From Malania oleifera (taxonomy: Eukaryota > Streptophyta > Magnoliopsida > Santalales > Ximeniaceae): a DNA stretch of 64,000 bases. Below the pieces are notes generated by a model. That model saw only the letters and a program-made list of their open reading frames with translations, did no database searches and was not told where the DNA came from. A program made the position numbers and the translations under genes. The DNA is taken from contig NC_080419.1 in assembly GCF_029873635.1 (NCBI RefSeq), positions 79,716,931 through 79,780,930 of the forward strand, written 5' to 3'. Below, one piece after another: positions 44,001 through 57,297 of this stretch (its first letter is position 1; every line of letters starts with the position of its first letter).

Positions 44001-44545
44001 GGAAAAAAGGCATTTACCTCTTATGGATTTTGACTAAAAGTTAAAGAGTTTGAGGTTTCAAAAATGACACAAATTTCTCTTGAAATTTAAAAAATGTTAC
44101 ATATCTCCTCTCAGATTTATCAAAAAGATGCAAACATGTCCAAAAAAAACCTTATCTTTTTACAAAATACAAAAGAAAGGTTTGTATCTTTTTTATAAGC
44201 CTCAAGGGAGGTAAGGATGGCAAAACCGGTTAGCGAGTCGAGTTTGGGCAGGGTTGTAAATGTGTAGAGGTTAAACGGGTTGGGTTAGGTTGACCCGTTT
44301 ACCAATGAGTGACTAACATATAAATTCAAATCCTCCCATTTAATAAACGGGTTATAAATTGGTACACGTTAAGAACCTATTTAAAAATATAATTTATTTA
44401 TTTATACTTTTTCAAAACATTTCATATAAAGTGACATATTTTTTTTTTTAAAAGTACTCTTTTATTTTATTTATTGATATTTTAACAAAAAATATAAAAT
44501 ATAAAAAATAGTACATCTCTTTAATTAATATTTTTTAATGTAATA

Positions 44546-44596
<51 letters not shown>

Positions 44597-44829
44597 AATT
44601 AAACGGGTCACATGGCAGGTAACCAACCCAAGCCTGCCTAACCCGTTTATTAAATAGGTCGAGTTTAGGTTGGTCTATTTATAAACAGATCACTTTCTAG
44701 TAAATCCAAACTCGATTTAAACGGGTGGGTCACGGGTCACCCGTTGAGTTCCGACCATTTTGAAATCTCATAAGAAATCATTGTCTTTTTTTTTTTCAAA
44801 TCTCATGAAGGATTAATGTCTTTTGCCCT
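44001..44829. mobile_element. MITE-like element with 8-bp target duplication
   Basis: Ends are related inverted repeats: GGAAAAAAGGCATTTACCTC on the left and, reversed, AGGGCAAAAGACATTAATCC on the right. AAAATTTA flanks both sides (43993-44000 and 44830-44837), though such an AT-rich match could be chance. Inside, about 44215-44757 is a second repeat rich in AAACGGGTTGGG and CACGGGTCACCCG motifs. No coding capacity. Confidence 0.55.
44549..44594. repeat. (AT)n microsatellite
   Basis: About 23 uninterrupted AT units. Confidence 0.95.
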
Positions 44830-44837
44830 AAAATTTA

Positions 44838-45536
44838 ATCTCTCTACTAAAAATTTGTACAACTTATTTGGCGAAATATACAAAGAATAAAATAAGTCAA
44901 TACCCGCTAGTTAGGTAATAATGGACTATAATAACTACTCTATATTTGTAAAATATAATATGAGAATAGTTTATTATACTGGTAGGAATTAGGTTATTTT
45001 CATCATAGACAAAATTAATTTTCAAGTATAACATGTATCATAACCAATTATATTTACAAATATAAATAAATAATTATCGAAGTACACACCACCTATCAAA
45101 TCAAGTAACAATAAAATCATATGCTAGTAGATTAGAATAATGGATAAACTAGTCCTTATATTTTGAAATATTAAGGACAAGTCAAATAGTTAGGGGTTTT
45201 CTGAAATATTATATAATTACAAAAATCACAATTTAAAAAATATATATATAACTCTTTTCAAGTTAAAAATTAACTTGTGACTCTAGAAAACTAACATGAT
45301 ATCAAATATAATTTTTAAACATTTAAATTCACATGAATTTTATGTAGAAGTTTTTTGATACATAGATAAAGAAATAACTTTAGAAAATAATGTTATTATA
45401 CACTCTTAGTAGAATATAGATGATGAGCTATAAGTACCATGAACCAAGAATTGCACATGTCTAAGGATACATAAAGCAATATGTCCAAAAAAATAAGTTA
45501 ATATCACTAAGTGATATTGTATGTAGGAATGCTCTA

Positions 45537-45575
<39 letters not shown>

Positions 45576-46553
45576 GTTATTGTCATTGTTTTTATTATTT
45601 GGTAAAACAGGAATATCCCTAGTCATTGGTATTTAAAATAAAAAAAAAATCCCTTTTTATACTAGGTTTACAACATAAAATTTCCATCTAAAATAAATAT
45701 TTTTATTTTAAATTATAAATTTTAAATTTATGCTAAAAATATCGAAGCCCATGTTAGAATCCTAAATTTTCATTAATCTTTAGAAATCATTACAATTGTG
45801 TAAAAATAATTCCAGAATCAACATAGACATTTAAAACATGTAAAAAATTGAATATAATAATCCAAGATTTGGCTTCCTTACTATTTTTTTACAAATAGTT
45901 AAAATTAAAATAATTCACATTGTAATGTAATTATACTAATATTCTACTTACACAAATATGAAAATTATTATTCTAACAACAATAATTAATTAAATAAACC
46001 CAAACTAAACTTAATTTTATGCAAAAGCAAAAAAACTTTGAATTTTTATTATAAATAGAGACTTAATATAATGACTACTATAAAATAACAATTTGTACTT
46101 CTCACATGCATGGTTTACTTCAACAAATATAAATCTTACCATTATTCTTATATTTTCATTAACATTAACTAAGTGTAAATATAACAATGGAATAATTCCC
46201 AACAATTTTTTTGCAACAAATAAAGCAATTGGTTGGCACAAATAATAGGAAATTTTATAAAAATAATGATCGTTCACTTACTTAGTTTGTTGAGTATAGG
46301 AGTGTTCAATGTTTGATTTTTCTCATTTCTCTGAACTATTAGTTGAAGGCTACAAAAGAAATGAATGGCATGTTTGAATTCGAGCATACCAAAAATGTTG
46401 GGGAAAGGTTAATTTGTTATAAAGATTGATAAATGACTGGTAAGAATGTACTGGTGGTTAAGTGGTTCAAAATAGCATAATAAAAAAACAAGAGGAGGAA
46501 GATGACAAAAGAAGAAAAGAAAATAAAAAAGGGCAAGGATACACATGAAGAGG
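44838..46553. other. AT-rich intergenic sequence
   Basis: Apart from the TTA microsatellite I see no gene or element. Confidence 0.5.
45536..45577. repeat. (TTA)n microsatellite
   Basis: About 13-14 TTA/ATT units followed by imperfect ones. Confidence 0.95.
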
Positions 46554-46603
46554 TGTCACGGGTCGAACACTTGCACATATTGTGAAGAGTTATGCAATAC
46601 AAG

Positions 46604-47010
46604 CCCCCACGGGCATGACGCGGTGGAAAGGCATCAGCACGTAAGAAGGAGCATTGGGGGTTCAATTCCAGGTAGATACACTCATGGAACTCGTGGTACT
46701 TATGGATGGTAAGAATTTACTCTATGAGCCAGCGAGGACAGTCGATGGTGAGAGTTCGCTCTGTGAGCCAGCGGGGACTGTGGATGGTGAGAGTTTTCTG
46801 TGAGCTAGCGGGGACCGTGGATGGTAATGGAGATGTGTCCTGGGGGTCGGATTGGCCGAACGTCCAACTGATGCATGAAAATTGTGTTCGCATTCCGGAC
46901 TTTACCTGATCAGCGAGACCTAGGGGGAGGACGTTGATCCGTAGGTTTGGTGCCGCACCAGAGGGTCCGAAGGGCTTGTTCGTGGTTGGAGTTCCTATAT
47001 AAAAAAAAAA
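46604..47010 (+). mobile_element. tRNA-derived SINE with internal minisatellite
   Basis: Flanked by 16-base duplications differing at two positions: AGTTATGCAATACAAG (46588-46603) and AGTCATGCAATACTAG (47011-47026). A polymerase III A-box-like GACGCGGTGG lies near 46618 and a B box GGTTCAATTCC at 46659-46669. The 3' end is an A run (47001-47010). Length, promoter boxes, tail and duplications all fit a plant SINE. Confidence 0.88.
46705..46819 (+). repeat. 39-bp tandem repeat inside the SINE
   Basis: Three units (39, 39 and 37 bases), each beginning GATGGT and containing TGAGCCAGCG or a close variant. Confidence 0.9.
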
Positions 47011-47398
47011 AGTCATGCAATACTAGTTAAAATACTCTTACTTAAGTAGTCAAACAAAAGTATACAATAATTTCACCACATGAACAAATTCTTAACTATT
47101 AAATACAAAGTTAACTAGAAATAATGAACAAGTTTGTAAGAAAATAAGAATCATGTGGTAAGTTGTAAAACAACACAATTCATTATTAATACATTGGTTG
47201 GCATCATGTGTTTAATGAAGGAAGCAAATAGGCTAAACACATTTACAAATGCTAGTGAGTTTTATCATGACTGATGAACACTCACATTCACCTAAAAAGC
47301 ATTATGCTATTCTAACTCTAACACTATGAAATGTAAAATTAACTAAGGCAAGTGGTCATAGGCAAGTATAATGTTTTGAACAAGTTTGGCTCATAACA

Positions 47399-48834
47399 GG
47401 AGGGGAACGGTGCACCGTCAATGTTACACCTATACATATAAAAGCATATATCATCTTCGGGTAAATTACTCCATCAATCCCTGAATTATGGCATTTAATT
47501 TGTTATGCTGCTAGTCCCAAACTTTTGGTTTGGTTTCCCACTAAACCCTCTATTAGTGCGTGGATTTTGGAAGGAAAGTCATGTTGGATTCTAGCTCATT
47601 ACCCAAAAAACTCATACGTGGAGATCTTCAACTATTTGTATTCCTCAAAGTCCTTAAATCTAGGGTTTTAAATGATTTTCTGGAAGATTTGGAGTAGAAA
47701 TAGCAAACACTGGTATGTAATCCCACCCTACAATCAAATTTTCTAGGGTTTTGATTCATGTTCATTTAGGGATTGATTAAAGGTTTAATTGTTTATTTTA
47801 AATTATTGACAATAATGTAGTAATCTGAGCAAGATTAGGCACAACTTCATTTTATATCTTTTATCGATTATAAGACAATGCATTTTCCCTCTCCCTCCAC
47901 CCCTCATTCTACTCTCCTTTTAATCTGATCCTTTCAACCCTTTATACTCATGTTTTCATGTTTTAATCTAGGTTTATTATACTGTATTATTATATTGGTG
48001 TTTCATTGTTTGCTAAAATACATTTGTGGTGTATGCTTTTGTGGTCCATATTATGTTTATGTTCTTTTACTCCATATTTGGTACATTTGCTCTATAGTTT
48101 TGTGTGTTTGTTTGCTTCAATTGTTATATTATGCATTCATATTGTATTTCTCGTACATTTGTTCCAATTCATTGATAGAACTTAATTACTATACCTAGCT
48201 AGGATGAAGTATTAGAGGAATGTGATAATTAAAATAAGATTGATGAGGAAGGGAGTGTTAAGGAAGGAAGTGAGGGATATTCTAATTTTGTAGACAATGA
48301 CAATGATGTTAAGGATGGTGATGTGTATTAAGGATATAGAAAGGTATGAACTGAGGTGGGGTAGGGGGCAATTTTGTGGCTTTTTCTTGCTATACATTTG
48401 GTTCTTGAAGATGAATAATAGTGACAAAGATGATACTTTTTTGTCATATAATGTTTTTTTTTTTCTAAAGAAGATATTGTAATCAAATGTTAAGCTGATT
48501 ATGGTGTCTGTATAACAATTATTCAAATGATGGTGTATATATGACATTTAATAAATGAATATGCAATGTTGTTGGTGCATAAGCATCTGCTCAAAATTTT
48601 GAATAGAAATTACAAGCCTTTGATTATTTAGTTACAACTAGTCTTGGTGTATTATGTTGTTCTCGCAAATGCAACCTTATTTACACAATACCATTTGTTA
48701 TCCTTAGAACACCCTCCATATTTGACACATGAATTTACATGCCTGAAATAGCATGTTAGGAACAATAACAAAGGCTTACATAAAGGAAATGACATGTGCT
48801 TGGTTTATGACATGACAATGTATGGAATTGGATG
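47399..48834. other. Intergenic, possible Mutator-like debris
   Basis: GGGTAAATTACTCC (47459) followed by CATCAATCCCTGAATTA resembles a common Mutator-type terminal sequence. Near 48200-48330 an acidic frame (EEGSVKEGSEGYSNF) interrupted by stops might be a MULE N-terminal remnant. Neither is secure. Confidence 0.3.
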
Positions 48835-49300
48835 TGGTTGGTGTTAGCCCTAAGGTTTCATTGGCCAAGTTTTGATGATAATAAACTATAAAGCACTAAT
48901 TACAATAAATTTGAGTGATGCTAACAAAGATAAAAGAATTCAAAATGGAACATTGGAAATATCTCAAAGAACATTTGAAGACTATAGATATTTGTAAATT
49001 GTATGAATCTTTTAGGAAATATCTTGGAAATGGCACAAAAGGGATAAAATAATAATAATAAAAATGAATAAAATGGGAAGACTTTTTTGGGCTCTCTACC
49101 TAGAAAGGTTAACTGGTCCATCTAGAGAGTTGGACGATTGACCAATCCACCTTAGACCGATTGAACAATCCAAGCTAGTAATACCCTATTGTAATTTTCA
49201 TCCAAAACTTTGACTGACTCTAATGAAGGGACTAATTAGAAAATTATCTGAAAGATAGATTGGCATCATAACAAATTAAAGTTTAGGAATAGATATGCAA
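48835..49300. repeat. Eroded LTR fragment of SIRE-like type
   Basis: GGTGTTAGCCCTAAGG then TTTTGATGATAATAAAC resembles the start of SIRE-type LTRs. A short run of GACCAATCC and GACCGATTGAAC motifs (49130-49175) recalls the motif arrays in the solo LTRs. Confidence 0.4.
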
Positions 49301-49615
49301 CAATAGCCATAATTCATGAATTGATAGAGTAATTTACCCTGTCATCTACTTCACTTTTTTTTATTTTCTTTTTATTTACTTATACTAACTCATGTTAAGG
49401 CCAAGATTCCTTTATTTAATTAGATAACATTAAAATATAAATTTATTCTTATAATTTTGTTATTGCTTCTACAAGTTTTACAACTAATTAGTTGAATTTT
49501 AAATGTTTTATTTAAATTTTGTTGGACCCTAAATTATATTTATAACAATTAAATTACTAAATCAATCTATGTATGAGCATGCATTAGTTTAATAATAATG
49601 TGATAATATAACAAA

Positions 49616-51530
49616 TGTAGACACCCCATTTTGTCTAGGGGTTATATGACACAACAATTAGACAAAATTCCGAAAAAGGAAAAAAAATTGAATACATTAA
49701 AAAAGAAAAAAAAAAAACAGCCGAAAATCCAGTGGGTCGACAATTACTGACCTGCAAACATAAATGAATAATGGAATTAGACATGTGGTGCACAATTAAC
49801 TTGTGAATACAATGTGAGTTCAATGCAAACATAATACAAGCAATCAATTTAAATGGGATTGATAAGTTAAATATAGTGAGAATTGATTAATTGGATCCCC
49901 CTAGACCAATAAATAGAGGCCTTTTGAGGGTAAGAGGGACACAGACATAGAGATATAGAGGGTCATACAAATAGACACATAGAAATTGAGAGTTTGAGAG
50001 AGTTTTGATTTTGGATAAGAATTTATGAAGATCAAGAAAGTGAAGAATTCAAAGGGGCTTAGATAAAGGCTACGCAGTCAAAATTCAAAATCAGAGGAAT
50101 AATGAGGAAAAATTACAGAGCTTGAAGCTCGAAGACTGATAAGCAAAGGGCTAGGAGCAGGAATAGTGGAGAATTAGAAGCAAGATTAAAGATTGGAGGA
50201 GTTTAAAAACAAAGGTTGATTTCTATTACTTTTTTTTATAGTTTTGTTTGACTTTTTGGATAATTAAAATTGAAAAATTATAGAATTCAAGATCTTGTGG
50301 TTTGAATGTAAATAGGAATTCTAATACAGTTTAATTACTCATCTGGATTCAAGATTTTGATCTGAACACCCATACCCAATTACCCTAGGTCCAATAACCT
50401 GGATTTGATTACCTGAAATCCAATTCGAATCCGGGTTAATCTGACCTGAATCTTAAATGGCTAACCCGAAGACCAAAGACCTAAGTTCAATGTGGACCTA
50501 GGTCGATTAACCATTGACCATTAACCTTTTTCCAAGCCCAACTGAACTAAAATCCATTTTCTAGCTTAGGCATATTGGGCTTGGCCCAGTTGGCTGAAGT
50601 CCATTTAATTAAAAACCAAAGCCCAATTGCCTTGCAACCCAACCAGCTAATCCCTAGGCTTAGCCTAATTTAGTTGTAGCCCAAACCCCTGCTCCTGACT
50701 CAATTCAACCATAGCTTGGCCCAATTCAACATAACTCAAATCCCAAACTAGTTAACCTAACCTAGCTAGCCACTTAACTTGGGTTAGAACCCAAGCCAAA
50801 CAAATCCCAACCTATTTGGCTTGTGAGAAAATTGTCAAGAAAATTCAAGAAAACAACCAAATAAATAAATAAAAAGAACAGAACAAGAAAGGAACCAAGA
50901 CTTATCTTCGATATGAGCTTGAAGGTAGAGAGCCCAAAGCCTATGCTCATATTTATTTTTTGATCCAAATCTACCAAATACTGAAGAAACTGAGTCAAAT
51001 ATGATCGAGAAGAAAAGAAAATGAAAACAGAAAGAAAGAAACAAATGAAGAAAGAAAAGAGACAAGAGAGGAAGGAGGAATAGAGCAAGATGAGAGAAAG
51101 AGAGAGAGGTTTGTGAGAGAAAGAGAGTGCAGAGCAAGAGAGATCTACAGAGAAAGAAAGAGAAAGAGAGAGAAATGGAGAGAAAGGAAGAGAGGAGAAG
51201 GACACAACTAGGGCCGCGTATTCAGAAGATGACATGGCGCAATCCTGGCTATCCAAAATGAATTTTCTCTGCACAGCCGGATTGCTACGACGTCAGTGAG
51301 ATGTGTCAAAATCCTTGGGCAAGTCGCATCCTGCCACGTGGTAGGTGACATCATAATGACGTCACCCTGCTACAATAAAATTAAAAAAAAATCAAATCAA
51401 ATAAAGCAGTCTCTCGTGTCGTTATGTCTGGCTGACACGTGGCCCACTCATCCCAACCAAGTCAGATCCGATTCAGATCGGTTAAACCTGTTTGACTTTT
51501 TCCGAACCACTAGTTCATTTATTTAATTTC
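49616..51530 (+). mobile_element. Probable Tat/Ogre-type LTR sequence
   Basis: TGTAGACACCCCATTTTGTC at the start is typical of long Tat/Ogre-type LTRs. A TATA-like AATAAATAG lies at 49908-49916. Then comes a stretch rich in AGCCCAA-like words (50560-50720), a long GA-rich tract (51000-51190) and an ACGT-rich end (51285-51440). The same order of segments recurs at 62560-64000. No internal coding region was found. Confidence 0.45.
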
Positions 51531-51836
51531 AAAATTAATTCTTAATGTTTAAAAATTAGAAAAATAGTAAAAAATCAAAAATATATATTTTTAAAAAATT
51601 AGAAAAATAAATGAAATTTATTTGAGTTATTTTGACTTGGATAACCAAAAATGGAAAAATAAAAATATAAAAAATGAAGTAAAATGCATTTTAAAAACCC
51701 AGAAAACTAGAAAAAAAATGTTGAAAAATGTACAAAAAATTCTAAAAAATATTCTAAGATAGTGAGGGAGATAGTCTGGCTAGCTAATCTTTTTTAGGAT
51801 TTGTTTATAGAATTCCCAAGGCCGATTAAATTGTTT

Positions 51837-52050
51837 TGTGACAACTAGTCAACAATGCATATTGCCTCTAATACAATTTTTCATGAAAGAACAAAGCACA
51901 TAGAATTAGGTTGCCATTTTGTCAGAGAGAAAGTCTAATCCAAGCTCCTCAACTTGGCATTTGTTCCCTCACATAAACAATTGGTTGACATTTTTACAAA
52001 GGACTTGGACATAAACATTTTTGGGCTATCTTAGAACAAATTGGGATTGA
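51837..52050 (+). pseudogene. Copia RNase H C-terminal fragment
   Basis: Reads HIASNTIFHERTKHIELGCH, then FVREKV and SHKQLVDIFTKDL, the end of a copia polyprotein, with stops at CDN-stop-STMH and after REKV. The LTR that should follow is probably in 52090-52540, where ATTCATTTRACTAATTCATG and CAATCCCATGATT words recur. Confidence 0.85.
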
Positions 52051-52089
52051 AACCACAAACCCATTAAGGGAGGCACTTGACAGGGAATA

Positions 52090-52890
52090 TCCTTTTTATG
52101 GCAAGCTGTGATGCATTTATGCCCACATTAGTTTTAGGGAGGCTCTTGAAAATCATATGTTCACATTCATTCATTTGACTAATTCATGTAAATCTATTCA
52201 ATCCCATGATTCATGTAAAATCTAGTCAATCCCATGATATTCCCATTCATTCATTTAACTAATTCATGTACATCTATTCAATCTTATGATTCATGTGAAT
52301 CCCATGATTCAAGCCAATCCCATGATTCTTAAAATAATGTCAATCCCACTTTTTTGTCATTCTTTTGTGTAAATACTAGTATCATTTTTACAAATTATAG
52401 AACACACAGTTAAACAAGTTAACACAACTTGTTAAGATGAAATACTTTCCATTGGATAGTTAAAACATTGTATGAGCTTCCAATTTACCAAATATATGTG
52501 TGTACTCCCGCGCAATAGGTATTAGGAGTGACTAGAGCACTTTGTCTTCTTGTGCGCTCCATACCTAGCCAGCCAATTTCGTCTAATCATGCCTTTGATC
52601 TCCAACAACTCCACCTTGCAACTAGCTGATGCCTCCCAAGTCCATCTTCAACTTTTGTGCCCTAGTCGATTGAACGACAGATATGATGTAAGCTACTGTC
52701 AATGGCCCAACCACTAAAAATCACTAATGTCTTTACTCACAAGCTTCTACAATTCCACTCTACTCAACCTTCTGTAAATCCATTAATTGTATCCCACCTT
52801 CTGCCCTCTCATTGGATAGCCTAGCAAAAAATCACATATCGTCTTTATAGACACTACAAATTTAACCTAGCCCTCCTAAGAAGACCTGGC
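52090..52890. other. Likely eroded copia 3' LTR and flank
   Basis: Contains a degenerate tandem repeat of ATTCATG and CCCATGAT words (52150-52350). No gene. Confidence 0.4.
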
Positions 52891-52919
52891 GTAATAAAGT
52901 TTGACTTTAAGTCCGATCA

Positions 52920-53147
52920 AGCACTGATTGTTCTATTTCAAATAAGAGTCCCAGTATTTTCAATTGATTTTTTTTTTCCAAAATTAGAGTCCCACTTTGA
53001 AGTCTTAGTTATTTCAAATTGAGTCTTCCTATTTGGAGTTTGAGTCCTGTTAGTCTAGGAAAAATGTTGAGTCCTTTTAATTTTTATTTTAAAATGAGTT
53101 TTTCTAACTTTAGTTGATGTCCCATAATTTCAAATTAATCTCTTTTA
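52920..53147. repeat. Degenerate GAGTC-spaced minisatellite, left half
   Basis: GAGTCC, GAGTCT or close variants recur every 25-45 bases in T-rich sequence. The same pattern resumes after the gypsy element at 61670-61985, so the array was one unit before that insertion. Confidence 0.6.
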
Positions 53148-53152
53148 GGCCA

Positions 53153-55336
53153 TGTAACGACCCCGACCCGCCACGTGGGCCCGGAGTGCTACTTTAGTGA
53201 CGTCACTGTACCTGATACCTTATTAATCAAATATAAAACACATATATGGAGCAAAAATAAAATATAAAATCCTCAATTTACATTACTAGAGTTCTAACTA
53301 ACTTTATGCACAAATATATCCATTTTTACAAAATTACATCCTATAAAACTAAACAAAAATAAAATCTCTATCTACACACTACCTACATAAATTTACACCT
53401 CTAGCGCAGCTCCTCTAGCCCGCTAGACCCGATCACTAGGATTTCTTAAAAAGACAGTTTGTAAAGTAGGGATGAGACACAACTCAATAAGGGAAAGACT
53501 AAGTTAGTGTTAATGTGTGGCCAGCATGCATTTAGTGTATAGAAAATAACCAATTCATTAAGCAAATGAACACATTTATGAAAACATTCTTATTTTACAC
53601 TCACACACACAATTAGCCGAGGATAGAGAAGATTACCCGCCCATACAAGTAGCTTCCCTCAACTCTAATACCATCACTGCTACTAGGGCACTCGCCTTTC
53701 TTAGCAAGCCCTTGAAATTATCTTATTAATTATTCGTATTCACATAAATTAACAGATATGAATATAAGACACTCTCTATGGCAAACACATTATTTACTTC
53801 CCCCATGACACAGGTTGTGTGGCCCGAAGGCTGGACTAAGCCTGGGTGATCAGCCCAAACAAAGTAAAAAAAAAAAACAACATCCTCTGCAAACACATCT
53901 GCAGGCATCCATAGCAAAGCTGTAGATTCGACACCCTTACTTCAACCTCATGCAGGCAGTCGACTGGACCCCCTACACTTCTATCCAGAACAATGTGGGT
54001 GTATATGGTCTAACTAGCAACGGTACCGTGCTCACATTACACTAGTCCCCAGGGTTCCTAAAGCATACCATGCAATTTAGATAATAGAAATCATCATTTA
54101 AAACATTAATTCACATATATTTCCTATTACTCCAAAAACCTGGCCCCCAGCCATAAAATACAATCCAGCATATAACCATCAATTAAAACTCGTCCCTCGG
54201 CCGTCAAATAATAATCTTGGTCATTGGCCAATCAAACAATACCCGTCCACTAGCTGTTAGTTCAAACACTAGCATTTCACAAACAGTTCTAGTATTTTCA
54301 CAAGCATTTCCAGTATTTCTCAAACAATTCAGTATTTCAAAATCTCAAATCAAGATATACAATAACCCATACCAATTAAATCATCTCCCACACAATTTTC
54401 CACATTTTAACACATCCATATAAACAAACAAGCTTTCCACCATTCATTTTATTCAAAAATACCATACCATTTATTCTAGGTTTGTAAAATCCATTTCGAA
54501 TAGTTGGTTTTCAAAATAACCTTTAAATTTCCAAATGAATAAATAAATAAATATATTTATATAAACATAACAATTAAATTGATTCAAATTTCATAAAATT
54601 GCTGATTTAACTTAATCCCCTTACCTGATTCTTGAAAATGCCCGCTAACATCCCGGCCTACGCCCCATGGTGTTCAAAACCCCTAAAACCCTGAAATTCA
54701 AATTTCACTACATTACTCATCACAATCCCTAGAGTAACTTTCCCTAAAATTCCCCTAGGCTCTGAATACCCTAAATAGCCTAATAAAGCTTAAATTATTA
54801 AACTTACCCTCGATTTAGGATTGGTACCCCGGAGCTCCAATTTGAAAACCCGCTCTGGTTAGATTGTAAAGAATCTCCTCACGAATCTCCTAGAAATTTT
54901 CGTTCATTAATTGGGTTTATAGTTTAAGAGAAATTGAGGTATGTTTGAGAATTGACCTTACCCCAGGAGACATGCCTACGCCGCTCTCACGAAAGATCCG
55001 TTCTAGTAGAAGTGTCGGTGGCAGCAAACAGAGCCCAACGTTATTTTTGGATTTTCGATCTGCCGAATATTGGAGACGAGATGGAGGAGAGTGGGAGAGA
55101 GGAGACAGAGGACGCCATGCTCTATGCACCGAATGAAAAAAAAAAAGAGGAAAGGCTTCCTTTGATCCTCTAGGATAACTTAACATATATTATATAATAT
55201 ATTTTATTATAATATTATATTATTATTATATTATATTATTTAATTAATAATAAATTAATTAATTAATTAATTTTAAAATTTTAATTTTAATTTTTTTAAT
55301 AATAATTTTTTTAAAACTTTTTTTAGGATCACTGCA
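53153..55336 (-). repeat. 3' LTR of gypsy element
   Basis: 2184 bases, starting TGTAACGACC and ending GGATCACTGCA on the + strand. Closely similar to the 5' LTR with scattered substitutions. Confidence 0.9.
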
Positions 55337-55619
55337 TTCTCCCCTCGTTACAAAAATTTCATCCTCGAAATTTATTAACTATTACCAATTACCTCCTTAA
55401 TTCACGATCCCTGTCTACAGAAGAGTCGGTAGCCACCCACATAGCCGCCCCATCCCAAGTTTATTAACTATCCTCACTTATGGTGGAGGAATATCATGGT
55501 TACAATACTGCCTTTGGGAAATTACAATATCTATAATAAATTTTCCCAAAGACTATCCATAATTAAAACTATATACAACTAACCACACAACCTACTCTAA
55601 TCCCTCTATATACAACCAT

Positions 55620-56054
55620 ACCCTTACCCATTTGGCACTAGCCCTTGCTGAATAGTTGCGCGTACTTCTCGCGTATTTTCGTTTCTAACTCCTAAGAAGC
55701 CTCCTTAACTACATGATTTCGCCACAAAACCTTTACTAGCGGTATATCCTTAGTACGCAGTTCCTATATTTTTTGATCCAGAATCTGAACTGGTACCTCC
55801 TCGTATGCTAGAGTATCCCCAATCTCCAATGACTCATTATTGATCACATGTGAGGGGTTTGGAACGTACCTCCTTAACATAGACACGTTGAACACGTCGT
55901 GTATCCTAGACGGTGCTAGGGGTAGTGCTATCCTGTACGCCGTCGAACCAATCCTCTCTAAAATCTCGAACGACGCAATGTATTTAGAGCTTAGCTTGCC
56001 CTTCTTCCCATACCTCATCAACCCTTTCATCGGAGCAATTCTCAAGAATATCAT
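55620..56054 (-). pseudogene. Gypsy integrase C-terminus with chromodomain-like tail
   Basis: KYIASFEILERIGSTAYRIA, HDVFNVSMLRRYVPNPSHVI, then PLVKVLWRNHVVKEAS followed by a stop where Trp is usual. This tail is characteristic of the Tekay/Del chromovirus lineage. Confidence 0.8.
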
Positions 56055-56078
56055 ATCACCTACCTCAAATTCTAGCTC

Positions 56079-57209
56079 CTATCGACGGGTATTCACATAA
56101 CTCTTATGCCAACTCTGGGTTGCCTTGATCATTTTCCTGATAAGCTCGACCTTTGTAGAGGCTTGCTGAATAAGTTCTGGCCCCAAAATCTGCCACTCGC
56201 CTACCTCATCCCAGTACAACGGAGATCGGCACCGATGACCATATAAAGCCTCATATGGTGCCATTCCAATGTTGGCCTGATGACTGTTATTGTATGCAAA
56301 CTCAACCAATAACAGATATCGGATCCAATTGCCCCCAAAATCTAACACACATGCTTGTAGAATATCCTCAAGAATCTGAATGGTTCGTTCGGACTGTCCA
56401 TCCGTATGAGGGTGAAATGCAGTACTGAAAGTGAGTTGAAAACCCAACGCTCCCTGCAAACTCTTCCAAAAACGGGAAGTGAACCGCGAATCCCGATCTA
56501 AAATGATGGACACGAGCACGTCGAGTATTCTGACTATCTCCTGAACATAGAGTTCTACCAGCTTATCCATGGATTAACTGGTTCTAACTAGAGTGAAATG
56601 GGAAATCTTCATCAATCTATCAACCACTACCCATATGGCACTCTACCCATGTAACACTGAAGGCAATCCTAATACAAAGTCCATTGAGATATGGTCGCAT
56701 TACCACGTAGGGATATCTAGTGGTTGAAGTGGTCCCGCTGGCCTTTGGTGTTCTGCCTTCACCAACTAACATGTCAAGCACTGACCCATAAATTTAGCAA
56801 TTTCCCTCTTTATGTTACTCCACCAGAATGTTTCAAGCAAGTCTCTGTATATCTTTGTGCTACCTGGGTGAACAGTATAAAGAGAACAATGAGCTTCCCC
56901 TAGAATCATCCTCTTTATCTCTACGTCATCTGGCACACACAATCGAGTGTGAAATCTGAGAACTCCATCCTCAGCAACATTAAAGTCTGTGTGTTGCTCA
57001 TCCTGTATCTTCTCTACATCTTTCAACTGAGCTGTTCTTATTCTCTCCCGTAAAGTCGGTTGAACCACCAGACTAGAATTGAACGCCTGATGATTCCATT
57101 CTACCAATTCTACACCCAACCTCTCCAGTTTCATCACGATCTGGTGCGAAGCCATAACTGCTGAGGCTGACGTACCCCCAGATGTTCGGCTCAATGCATC
57201 GGCTACCAC
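56079..57209 (-). pseudogene. Gypsy integrase
   Basis: The N-terminal zinc-binding region ends in KREIAKFMGQCLTC (57209-56766). The core (56570-56079) holds LDRDSRFTSRFW and HPHTDGQSERTIQILED, with second Asp and Glu. The middle, with the first Asp, lies in a frameshifted gap. Confidence 0.85.
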
Positions 57210-57297
57210 GTTCGCCTTTCCTGGGTGATAGCTAATGGTATAGTTGTAATCTTTTTATCAACTCGAGCCATCTACATTGCCTTATATTCAACTCCTT

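Larger units (their letters stand above)
46554..47398 (-). mobile_element. Solo LTR of the chromovirus family, split by a SINE
   Basis: Starts TGTCACGG and ends GCTCATAACA. Read on the - strand it follows the LTR at 4688-5207 along its length: AACTTGTTCA, TTGCCTATGACCACTT, GAGTGTTCATCA, AAAACTCACTAGCATTTGT. Flanking 5-mers AGAGG and GGAGG differ at one base. Older than the element in PEX4. Confidence 0.8.

Noticed and set aside
48297..48482. 61-codon frame after an acidic stretch
   Set aside because: No recognisable domain; stops break the acidic stretch, so a gene call is not supported.
50774..51274. 166-codon - strand frame rich in Ser, Leu and Phe
   Set aside because: Produced by the GA-rich tract read backwards; looks like a membrane protein only by composition.
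54917..55186. 89-codon frame, with a relative at 61299-61523
   Set aside because: Both sit at the same place in the two gypsy LTRs; LTR sequence, not a gene family.
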